NCBI GenBank assembly: GCA_012510305.1
Contig: JAAZIE010000239.1
Span: forward strand, 1-6,469
Direction: 5' to 3'
DNA from: Bacillota bacterium
Lineage (GTDB): Bacteria; Bacillota; Dethiobacteria; DTU022
Length of the DNA: 6,469 bases
How positions within the stretch are numbered: the stretch's first letter is position 1; every line of letters starts with the position of its first letter. The position numbers and the translations under genes are program-made. The notes below the pieces were generated by a model. The model was given only the letters and a program-made list of their open reading frames with translations, ran no database searches and was not told the origin of the DNA. This document shows positions 1-6,125 of the stretch, piece by piece.

Positions 1-1685
1 GTACTGGTCGCTCCCCTCGAGATAAAGATCCGCCGGCCAGCGCAGCTCCGGGCGCCCTTCGAGAACGGAAAAATGGCTTGAGCCCGAATCGAACCAGACA
101 TCCATGGTGTCGTGTTCCTTGCGAAAAGAGCCGCCGCCGCAGGCGGGGCAGCGGAACCCGGGCGGCAGGATCTCCGCCGCCTCCCGGATAAACCAGGCGT
201 CGGAGCCCTCCCGGGAAAACAGCGCGGCCACCGCTTCGATAACCTGCGGCTCGATGATCGCCTCGCCGCAAACCTGGCAGTAAAAGATAGGAATGGGGAC
301 CCCCCAGATCCGCTGCCTGGAGATGCACCAGTCCTGGCGCTCGGCAATCATGTTGTGAATCCGCTCCTCGCCCCAGGCGGGGATCCATTCAACCCGGCGG
401 ATCGCTTCGAGGGCTTCTTTGCGAAAGCCGTCGATGGAAGCAAACCATTGCTCCGTGGCGCGGTAAATAACCGGCTCCTTGCACCGCCAGCAGTGGGGGT
501 ACTGGTGTTCAATGGAGTCAGCCTTCACGAGCGCTTTCTCCCGCTCCAGCGCCCGGATCACCGCTTCGCCGCCCTCAGAATAAGAGAGCCCGGCAAACTC
601 GCCCGCTTCACCGGTAAAATAACCGCGGTCGTCGAGGGGGCTCAGCACCGGCAGCCGGTAAAGGCGTCCCACGGTGTAGTCCTCCAGGCCGTGTCCCGGC
701 GCAGTGTGGACACAGCCGGTGCCCTGATCCAGGGTCACATGATCGCCCAGGATCAAAGGCGATTCCCGGTCGATGAAGGGATGGCGGCAGACGATCCCTT
801 CCAGCTCCCGGCCCTTGAAGCGGCGCCGCACCTTCCATTCTTCAACGCCCAGCGCCGCGCCCACCTCGCCGAGCAGCCCTTCGGCCAGTAAATATTTTTC
901 GGCGCCCGCTTCCGCGAGCACATAATCGAAATCAGGGTGCAGGCAGACGGCCAGGTTGGCCGGCAGCGTCCACGCGGTCGTGGTCCAGATGAGGCAGAAG
1001 CTGCCTTCTGCTCCGCCAAAAAGTCCGCGATCATCGATCACCGGAAATTTAACGTAGAGCGAATCGGCGCGGTGATCGGCGTATTCCACCTCGGCCTCGG
1101 CCAGGGCGGTCTCGCAGCGGGGGCACCAGTAGACGGGGCGCAGCCCCTTGTAGATATAACCGCGCGAAGCCATCTCGCCAAAGACGCTGATCTGGCGGGC
1201 TTCAAAGGAGGGAGCCAGGGTGAGGTAGGGGTCTTCCCAGTCACCCCGCACGCCCAAGCGCCGGAACTGCTCCCGCTGGATCGAAACGTACTCCAGGGCG
1301 TAGTCGCGGCACATGCGCCGGAAATCGATGCCGAAATCTTTTTCCGATCGATCCCCCGGCTTTTGATGATCTGGTGCTCGATGGGCAGGCCGTGCGTATC
1401 CCAGCCGGGGACGTAGGGGCTGTCAAAACCGCGCAGGGTCTTGTACTTGACGATAAAATCCTTCAGCACCTTGTTCAGCGCCGTCCCCATATGAATATCG
1501 TTGTTTGCATAAGGGGGTCCGTCATGCAGGATGAACCGCGGCGCCCCCCGGCGCTTCTGCTGCACCAGCTTGTAAATGTCGATCTTTTTCCAGTAATCCA
1601 GTATCTCCGGCTCCCGCCGGGGCAGCTGCGCCCGCATGGGAAAATCGGTGCGGGGCAGGTTCAAAGTATCCCGATAATCTTTCAT
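1..1685 (-). CDS. ileS: Isoleucyl-tRNA synthetase, 5' part, with an internal frameshift
   Basis: Charges tRNA-Ile with isoleucine in the cytoplasm (class Ia synthetase). The window encodes about the first 562 residues if the frameshift is corrected; families run to roughly 920-930, so the KMSKS motif and tRNA-binding C-terminus lie outside. The ATG at 1685 is preceded by AGGAGG with a 9-nt spacer, and the protein begins MKDYRDTLNLP. The HIGH-type motif is HMGT (residues 65-68) after DGPPYANND, followed by YVPGWDTHGLPIEH. The frame breaks after K116 at 1338-1343: one base is missing relative to the family sequence, and the protein resumes as DFGIDFRRMCRDYALEY in the -1 frame, open to base 1. 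This second part holds the CP1 editing domain (WTTTAWTLPAN at 234-244, GTGCVHTAPGHG at 322-333) and the return to the catalytic fold (WCISRQRIWGVPIP, DVWFDSGSSH). Expression is controlled by the T-box upstream. Identity is certain; whether the frameshift is real is not. Confidence 0.95.
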
Positions 1686-1694
1686 CTCCTGACG

Positions 1695-1700
1695 CCTCCT
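1695..1700 (-). promoter_or_regulatory. Ribosome binding site of ileS
   Basis: A consensus AGGAGG lies 9 nt upstream of the ATG at 1685. It decides the start: the open frame reaches further up to an ATG at 1734-1736, but that codon lies inside the T-box terminator hairpin and would add 17 residues with no family match. Confidence 0.8.
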
Positions 1701-1712
1701 GCTCGCTGATAT

Positions 1713-1753
1713 AAAAAAATCCCCTCCCTGACACATTCAGGGACGAGATTTTC
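1713..1753 (-). terminator. Intrinsic terminator of the T-box leader
   Basis: On the minus strand TCCCTGA (1743-1737) pairs perfectly with TCAGGGA (1731-1725) around a 5-nt loop. The stem can be extended downward by AAAATC against GATTTT with G-U pairs between, and is followed by seven T (1719-1713). The CCCT at 1742-1739 is also needed by the antiterminator, so the two structures exclude each other, as expected of a T-box switch. It lies just ahead of the ileS ribosome binding site. Confidence 0.88.
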
Positions 1754-1984
1754 TCCCGCGGTACCACCCTGCTGGCCGCTCGCTGCTGCGGCGGCCCCTC
1801 TTCGCTGATCCTCTAACGGCGGCACCGCCCGTGTCTACTCTCCGGTGGGATTTGGCACGGGAGCTCCCGGGGGATCCTCGGCAACAGTGCTCCGCCGGAC
1901 TCGCACCCCTGTCCGGCTCTCTGGGGAAGCTGGCTGCCGCTTGACTGGCCCGTTCATCGCGGTGGGTAGATATTCTTTGCTTAG

Positions 1985-2013
1985 ATTATAACAGGGTTGC
2001 CCCCCACAATCAA
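1985..2013 (-). promoter_or_regulatory. Sigma-A-type promoter for the T-box leader and ileS
   Basis: The -35 box TTGATT (2013-2008) and a perfect -10 box TATAAT (1990-1985) are separated by exactly 17 nt. Transcription would start near 1978, directly before stem I of the T-box. The -35 box overlaps the TGA stop of divIVA, so ileS has its own promoter with no spare sequence between the genes. Confidence 0.82.
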
Positions 2014-2663
2014 TCTTTATACTCCTTGAACTCCCGATCGCCGGGCAAAGGGGGCGATTGCTGCTGCTGCTGGTGTTGTTGCTGCTGCTGTTGATCGGCC
2101 GGGGATTGGGGCTGTGGTGAAACTTGCGGGAACGATGTTGCCTGGCGGGGCGGCGGCTGCGGCGAAGCCTGCCGGGCAGGCGGGGGTTGGAACGACTGCT
2201 GCGGTGGCGCCTGCTCGATCCAGTCCTCCATCTCCAGGGCGGCGATCTGCGATTCCAGGAAAGAACGGAAACGCATTTTGAATACCTGGGCCTGCTTGAA
2301 CATCTCATCGTGTTCCGTCAGGATTCTGCTGGAGCGGTAGCGCGAGTCTTCAATTATTTTCTGGGCCTCGCGATCGGCCTCCCGGCGAATCAGATCCGCT
2401 TCTCTCTTGGCATTCTGTTTAACCTCTTCAGCCGCTTCCTGGGCGATGACGATGGCATTGTGCATCGTTGCTTCCAGCTTCTGGTACCCCTTCATCTTCT
2501 CGCTGAGCTGGTTGGCCTGGTCTTTCAGCTCCAGGTTTTCCCGTAATATTTGTTCAAAATCTTTGGCCACCCGATCCAGAAATTCGTTCACTTCTTCGAC
2601 AGAGTAACCGCGAAAACTATGGGTGAACTCCTGATTATGTATATCCAGCGAAGTTAAAGTCAT
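2010..2663 (-). CDS. divIVA: DivIVA-family cell division / polarity protein
   Basis: A coiled-coil scaffold that gathers at negatively curved membrane (septum and poles) and recruits partners in division, sporulation or peptidoglycan growth; the exact partners differ between species. The 217-residue protein starts at an ATG preceded by AGGGAGG with 7-nt spacing. Residues 1-35 match the DivIVA N-terminal domain (THSFRGYSVEEVNEFLD) and keep F17 and R18, the pair that inserts into and binds membrane in B. subtilis DivIVA. Residues about 30-147 form a long charged heptad region (coiled coil) rich in E, K, Q, R and A. The tail from about 150 is low complexity: proline/glutamine-rich with PPARQA/PPPRQA repeats, then six Q, one H and five Q at 191-202, and a charged end (GDREFKEYKD). 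The tail is unlike the short C-terminus of Bacillus DivIVA. It lies 77 nt after the S4 gene; the ileS promoter overlaps its stop. Confidence 0.95.
   Translation of the reverse strand: MTLTSLDIHNQEFTHSFRGYSVEEVNEFLDRVAKDFEQILRENLELKDQANQLSEKMKGYQKLEATMHNAIVIAQEAAEEVKQNAKREADLIRREADREAQKIIEDSRYRSSRILTEHDEMFKQAQVFKMRFRSFLESQIAALEMEDWIEQAPPQQSFQPPPARQASPQPPPRQATSFPQVSPQPQSPADQQQQQQHQQQQQSPPLPGDREFKEYKD
2041..2095 (-). repeat. CAG/CAA repeat tract in divIVA encoding polyglutamine
   Basis: About twelve consecutive codons (mostly CAG, some CAA, one CAC) encode Q6-H-Q5 near the end of DivIVA. The tract is in frame and partly broken by synonymous CAA, so it is an imperfect trinucleotide repeat that could vary in length without changing frame. 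Confidence 0.75.
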
Positions 2664-2740
2664 CCGTCTGCCTCCCTATCCTTATGAATGAGCTGATCTC
2701 TCTTTCATATTTCGACAATGTGCTGGTCAATCCTGCCGCA

Positions 2741-3043
2741 TCAGGCAAATTTATTGAGTTTGACCCTGCTTCTTCCTTTCCGGCTTTCGCCCTCCAGGGC
2801 GGCGAGCTCCAGGCGGCCGCGCCCCCTGACGGAGATCAGATCGCCCGGTTTCAAACGGCGTGCAGGAGTTTCCACCAGGCGCCCGTTCACCTCCACCAAC
2901 CCCCCCTTGATCAGGAGCGCCGCCCGGGAGCGCGAAAGGCTTAAACCCAGCGCCAGCACCGCGTCGAGACGCAAAGCGGCTACCGTCCCGGTGATCTCTT
3001 TGAGAGGAGCGGACTCCCCTTCAACTTTATTTCGCCGATCCAT
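2741..3043 (-). CDS. Stand-alone S4 RNA-binding domain protein, YlmH C-terminal type
   Basis: A 100-residue basic protein. Residues about 15-95 match the C-terminal S4 domain of YlmH: EITGTVAALRLDAVLALG, then LSRSRAALLIKGGLVEVNG, RLKPGDLISVRGRG and a basic end (SRKGRSRVKLNK). S4 domains bind structured RNA, commonly rRNA or tRNA on the ribosome. Full YlmH is about 260 residues, with an N-terminal region absent here. The start is an ATG at 3043 preceded by AAGGAG (10-nt spacing), and yggT ends 35 nt upstream, so there is no room for the missing part. In B. subtilis YlmH has been linked to rescue of stalled large ribosomal subunits, and the single-S4 protein RqcP acts in the same pathway; a similar role here is inference. 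The position between yggT and divIVA is that of ylmH. Confidence 0.88.
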   Translation of the reverse strand: MDRRNKVEGESAPLKEITGTVAALRLDAVLALGLSLSRSRAALLIKGGLVEVNGRLVETPARRLKPGDLISVRGRGRLELAALEGESRKGRSRVKLNKFA

Positions 3044-3078
3044 GGTCTAATCTCTCCTTGTGAAATACTGGTTGGCGC

Positions 3079-3333
3079 TTAAAAGAATAAGCTCTTGATC
3101 GCGCCCTGGGCCAGAACCAACAAAACCCACAGGATTAAGGGAGCCAGGTCCAGAAACCCCGCCCCCGCACGCTGCGGCGGCAGGATCCGGCGCAGCGGCG
3201 CCACCAGGAACTCGGTGAGGGTGCGGCAAAAACGATAAACGTTGAAAAGGAAGGGATACCGGTAAAAAGAACCCCGAAACCAGGAGAGGACAATTCTCCC
3301 CAGGAGCAGCAGCATCAGCGTATTGGTGACCAA
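3079..3333 (-). CDS. YggT/YlmG family membrane protein
   Basis: A small integral membrane protein of the YGGT family (YlmG in Bacillus), linked to cell division or envelope organisation; its biochemical role is not settled. From TTG 3333 it is 84 residues: a first hydrophobic segment (about 1-18) leading to GRIVLSWF, a loop with FCRTLTEFLVAPLRRILPP (the conserved PxRxxLPP-type signature), and a second membrane segment (about 60-80, LAPLILWVLLVLAQGAI). The TTG has no good ribosome binding site. The frame is open up to the yggS stop, with which it is in phase, and a near-perfect Shine-Dalgarno AAAGGGGGT (3377-3369) lies 8 nt before an ATC at 3360. Starting there would give 93 residues and the usual family spacing of about 21 residues before RIVLSWF. 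The start is therefore uncertain; the identity is not. Confidence 0.88.
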   Translation of the reverse strand: MVTNTLMLLLLGRIVLSWFRGSFYRYPFLFNVYRFCRTLTEFLVAPLRRILPPQRAGAGFLDLAPLILWVLLVLAQGAIKSLFF

Positions 3334-3366
3334 CAGCAGGGCCTTGCCGGCGATTTCGATCGCTTT

Positions 3367-4050
3367 TTACCCCCTTTGCGGCAGCCGCGGGCCGAAAAGG
3401 GACGATCCCACGCGCACCATGGTGGCGCCCTCCTCGACGGCCACGATGTAATCGCCGCTCATTCCCATGGACAGCTGTTTCAGCGCCAGCCCCGGCCGGG
3501 AGCAGGCTTTCTGCAGCTCCTTGAGGCGGCGGAAGACAGGCCGGGCCTCTTCGGGATCGTCGCTCCAGGGAGCCATGGTCATGAGCCCTTCCACCCTCAC
3601 CCGGGAAAGATCGCTGACCGCTTCCAGGAAATCCGGAAGCTCGCCCGCCGCCAGGCCGTGCTTGCTTTTTTCGCCGGAGATATTCACCTGCACCAGGCAG
3701 CGGGCTTCAGTATCGAAGCGTTCCGCCTGGTGCTGCAATCTCCGGGCCAGCCTGAAGCGGTCCAGCGAATGGATCAGCTCGAATCCGGTCAGCGCCTCCC
3801 CGGCTTTGTTCGTCTGCAGGTGGCCGATAAAATGCCAGCGCAAACGGGGAAACAGCTTCAGTTTGGGCAGCGCTTCCTGGAGCCGGTTTTCACCAAAATC
3901 CTTGAGCCCCAGCGCCGCCGCTTCACCGATCCTTTCAGCATCTACGGTTTTGGTCACCGCCACCAGGCAGACCTTTTCCGGCCCCCGGCCGGCCCTCTCC
4001 AGGGCGGCGCCGATCTCTTTGCGAACAGCTTTCAAGTTTTCCGCCAACAT
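3367..4050 (-). CDS. YggS/YlmE family PLP-binding (PLP homeostasis) protein
   Basis: A single-domain fold III (alanine racemase N-domain type) protein that binds pyridoxal 5'-phosphate and helps control PLP and amino-acid pools; no enzymatic activity is generally assigned. From the ATG at 4050 it is 227 residues, typical of the family, and begins MLAENLKAVRKEIGAALERA. Family signatures in order: LVAVTKTV with the PLP lysine at residue 34, KDFGENRLQEALPK, WHFIGHLQTNK, CLVQVNISGEKSKHG, VEGLMTMAPW, LSMGMSGDYIVAVEEGATMVRVGSSLFG. A TTG at 4077 would add nine residues, but the ATG fits the family N-terminus (M-x-x-ENL) better and has a loose AGGGAAAGAG upstream. It follows the HlyD-like gene by 68 nt. 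In Bacillus the next gene is normally sepF, which is absent here. Confidence 0.93.
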   Translation of the reverse strand: MLAENLKAVRKEIGAALERAGRGPEKVCLVAVTKTVDAERIGEAAALGLKDFGENRLQEALPKLKLFPRLRWHFIGHLQTNKAGEALTGFELIHSLDRFRLARRLQHQAERFDTEARCLVQVNISGEKSKHGLAAGELPDFLEAVSDLSRVRVEGLMTMAPWSDDPEEARPVFRRLKELQKACSRPGLALKQLSMGMSGDYIVAVEEGATMVRVGSSLFGPRLPQRG

Positions 4051-4118
4051 CTCCCGATCACTCTTTCCCTGCAGCAAAAGGCTGCATCTCGATGATCCAT
4101 TGTTCCGCCCCGCAAGAG

Positions 4119-5261
4119 CTAATTCAAACGCTGGCCTTCCTCCACCAGCCCCGGGCGCATGATCACCATGCTGTCGGGCTCGATTCCCTCCACCACGAGG
4201 TCGTCCCCCAGGCCGGCGAGGATCTTGATGGCGCGAAATTTAACCGCTCCGCCCAGGTTCAGATAGACCCCCGGTTTGCCCTTGTGCTCCACCACGGCTG
4301 CCGCCGGTATCACCATCCCCTCGCTGCTCTCCAGAACAAGTGCCGCCTCCAGCCAGCGCCTCTCTTCGAAACCGGGAAACTGTTTCCGGATACGGTAGGT
4401 CAGCCGGACCTCTTCTTTTTCGGGATCAATCTCGGCTGCGACCAGCCCGGCGGAGACGGGGTTTTCCGGGGCAAAATCAAACCTGAAAAGAACCTGCTCC
4501 CGCGCCGCCAGGGTTCTTCCCGGATCAAGGGGCAGCAGCAAATTGTAGCGCCATTCCCAGTTGTCGACCAGCTTCACCAGGGGCTGCCCCTTTTCCACCC
4601 AGAGGCCCACCTTCGCTTCAAAAGGATCTCTCTCGGCGCTGTTATACTCCTCCTCGGTGAAAAAAGCCCTTTCACCCGGTTCCTCCCACCCGTCCAACCG
4701 GTGCAGCAGCAGGCCCGCCTCGGGCGCCTTCAGGGGTACCCTTTCGGTAATCCAGGGAGGGAGCGGCCCGGTCATGCGGAGGGTTTCGCCTGCTTTTACT
4801 GCGCCGTCCCCGCCGAAAATTTTTAATAATTGACCCTTCGTTCTTTCCCAAAAGCTTTCCGCCGGCCCGGCCTCTTTCACCAGCCTTTGGCGCTCTTCGC
4901 CGGTCAGGGGGGCGATCACGGCGGCGGCTTCGCCTGCGGGAAGCCTCTCCCCCGGGGGGGCCAGCTCCACAATGACCCCGGAGCCGGGTGCGGTGAGCAG
5001 CAGCTCCTGCCGGGTGACCAGGCCCGCCACCTCAATTTTATCTTCCAGTGTACCCACGGTTACAGCCTCTATCTGCAGCCGCCGGGCCAGAATATAGGGG
5101 CTCAACCAGTGATACGCCGCCTGCAGCACCAGCACCGCCAGCAGCCCCAGGATGATATAAAAAGTAGCAGCCTGGCGAAAACGGGCCAACCGCCGCCCTT
5201 TCCCCGGCAGCACCCGCAGGTGATCACTTGAAGCAGCCGTTCTTCTGCGCCGCCGGGCCAA
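4119..5261 (-). CDS. HlyD-like membrane-anchored adaptor protein
   Basis: A 380-residue protein built like HlyD/RND-type membrane fusion (periplasmic adaptor) proteins. It has a very basic N-terminus (MARRRRRTA, then KGRRLARFR), one transmembrane helix at about 32-49, and the rest outside the cell. Two halves of a lipoyl/biotinyl-like barrel are visible: TAPGSGVIVELAPPGERLPAG (split here: TAPGSGVIVEL at 90-100, GERLPAGEAAAVI at 104-116) and LKAPEAGLLL (177-186) with GLWVEKGQPLVKLVD (219-233). A membrane-proximal-like end, VIPAAAVVEHKGKPGVYLN to PGLVEEGQ (317-377), is typical of these adaptors. The start is a TTG at 5261 with a strong GGAGGAGGGG just upstream, inside the end of the previous gene; the gap is 2 nt, implying translational coupling. 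No transporter ATPase or permease gene is seen in the window, so an efflux role is not shown; a structural envelope role tied to division is possible. Confidence 0.82.
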   Translation of the reverse strand: MARRRRRTAASSDHLRVLPGKGRRLARFRQAATFYIILGLLAVLVLQAAYHWLSPYILARRLQIEAVTVGTLEDKIEVAGLVTRQELLLTAPGSGVIVELAPPGERLPAGEAAAVIAPLTGEERQRLVKEAGPAESFWERTKGQLLKIFGGDGAVKAGETLRMTGPLPPWITERVPLKAPEAGLLLHRLDGWEEPGERAFFTEEEYNSAERDPFEAKVGLWVEKGQPLVKLVDNWEWRYNLLLPLDPGRTLAAREQVLFRFDFAPENPVSAGLVAAEIDPEKEEVRLTYRIRKQFPGFEERRWLEAALVLESSEGMVIPAAAVVEHKGKPGVYLNLGGAVKFRAIKILAGLGDDLVVEGIEPDSMVIMRPGLVEEGQRLN

Positions 5262-5263
5262 GG

Positions 5264-6109
5264 CTACCCCTCCTCCCCTTGTTCCAGGGCGATCAAGCCC
5301 ATCATCCGGCCGGTTTTTCCCCGGTCACGCCGGTAGGAATAAAAAAGATCGGGGCGGCAGGAGGTGCACCAGCTCCCCCCGGCCACCTGCCCGGGCCTGA
5401 TCCCGGCCCGGCTTAACTGCTGCCGGTTGATCGCCGCCAGATCGAGGTGAAAAACGCCGCCTTCACCCGCCCAAAGATACGGTTTTCCGGGCCAGCCGGC
5501 CTCCTCGAAATCCCGGGCCGGGCCGGGGCCGACGGTATAGCAGCGGCCGCAAATACCGGGGCCCAGCGCCACCCGCATCGCCGCGGGGTCGGCACCGAAG
5601 CTCGAGTTCAGCTCTGAAACCACCGCCCCGGCCATGTTTTGCAGCGTCCCCTGCCGGCCGGCGTGGGCCAGCGCCACCGCCGGCACATCGGGAGCGACGA
5701 TAAAGAGCAGCAGGCAGTCGGCCGCATACCCGGTCAGAAGAATGCCGGGAGCTGCGGTTATCAGGGCGTCTCCCTCACCCAAAAAATTTCCCGTCCGGGA
5801 GCCGCGCCCGCGATCGCTCGCCTTAACCCTGAATATGCCCGTCCCGTGTACCTGGATCGCGGCCACCACCTCCTCCGGGTGAAACCCCCAGGGCTTGAGA
5901 AAACGGCGCCGGTTCTCCCAAACGCGCCGGTACCGGTCGCCGGTGTGAAAAGCGGTGTTCAGCGAGGCCATCGCTCCCCCGCTGCAGCCGCCCGCCCGGG
6001 TGGAAAAAGCATGCACTACCGGGCCGCAGCCTGCCAGCAGCGGCGCCTGCAGGTAAGCCAGGTTCCCCCGCCGCTGCAGCTGAAAACCTTTTTCGTTTCC
6101 CGGGTCCAT
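5264..6109 (-). CDS. pgeF: PgeF/YlmD family laccase-domain protein (purine nucleoside phosphorylase-like)
   Basis: A 281-residue member of the multicopper-polyphenol-oxidase/laccase-domain family (YfiH, YlmD, human LACC1). Members are reported to act as zinc-dependent purine nucleoside phosphorylases/adenosine deaminases and, in E. coli, to limit misincorporation of serine in peptidoglycan. The ATG at 6109 has AGAGAGGT 8 nt upstream. Signatures in order: FSTRAGGCSGG then SLN (35-51), QVHG with H88, GDALIT-PG-LLTGYAADC with C132, LAHAG with H149, ALGPGICGRCYTVG, FHLDLAAINRQQL, CTSCRPDLFYSYRRDRGKTGRMM. H88, C132 and H149 match the metal-binding triad known from E. coli YfiH (H71, C107, H124), so activity is likely kept. 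The usual AHAGWRGT is AHAGRQGT here. It lies 16 nt after nrdD and 2 nt before the HlyD-like gene, the position of ylmD in the division cluster. Confidence 0.93.
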   Translation of the reverse strand: MDPGNEKGFQLQRRGNLAYLQAPLLAGCGPVVHAFSTRAGGCSGGAMASLNTAFHTGDRYRRVWENRRRFLKPWGFHPEEVVAAIQVHGTGIFRVKASDRGRGSRTGNFLGEGDALITAAPGILLTGYAADCLLLFIVAPDVPAVALAHAGRQGTLQNMAGAVVSELNSSFGADPAAMRVALGPGICGRCYTVGPGPARDFEEAGWPGKPYLWAGEGGVFHLDLAAINRQQLSRAGIRPGQVAGGSWCTSCRPDLFYSYRRDRGKTGRMMGLIALEQGEEG

Positions 6110-6125
6110 CTGGGTCGACCTCTCT

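Larger units (their letters stand above)
1686..1979 (-). promoter_or_regulatory. T-box riboswitch leader of ileS (tRNA-Ile responsive)
   Basis: This 5' leader of about 290 nt senses uncharged tRNA-Ile and lets transcription continue into ileS. The T-box sequence AGGGTGGTACCGCG is exact at 1770-1757 (minus strand). Its AGGG can pair with CCCT at 1742-1739 to form the antiterminator. Stem I is recognisable: a 7-bp apical stem (1911-1917 with 1894-1900), a distal AGAGAG bulge (1922-1917) and a loop GGTGCGA (1907-1901) matching GNUGNRA. Stem III is a GGCCGC/GCGGCC hairpin (1791-1796 with 1774-1779). The likely specifier is ATC (Ile) at 1875-1873, in the 3' side of the internal loop between the ACGGG/CCCGT and CGGCA/TGCCG helices; that assignment was made by eye and is less sure. 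The downstream ileS gene supports isoleucine specificity. Confidence 0.93.

Noticed and set aside
112..1416. Long plus-strand open frames opposite ileS
   Set aside because: They are antisense to an unmistakable IleRS, show no family motifs and arise from high-GC codon bias.
1241..1426. Short minus-strand frame overlapping the ileS frameshift
   Set aside because: It is the third frame; its translation has no IleRS similarity, so it is not part of the broken gene.
2664..2740. Possible promoter ahead of divIVA (TTGACC then TATGAA)
   Set aside because: The spacer is only 15 nt and the -10 is weak; co-transcription with the upstream genes explains divIVA as well.
4071..4085. Small hairpin (GCAGC/GCTGC) between the HlyD-like gene and yggS
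   Set aside because: The stem is five base pairs with no T-run, too weak for a terminator or attenuator.
3376..4162. Large plus-strand frames opposite yggS
   Set aside because: The opposite strand encodes every YggS signature in order; the plus frames are compositional shadows.
4092..4826. Plus-strand frame of 244 residues opposite the HlyD-like gene
   Set aside because: No ribosome binding site or recognisable domain, while the minus strand has a membrane helix, barrel motifs and a strong Shine-Dalgarno.
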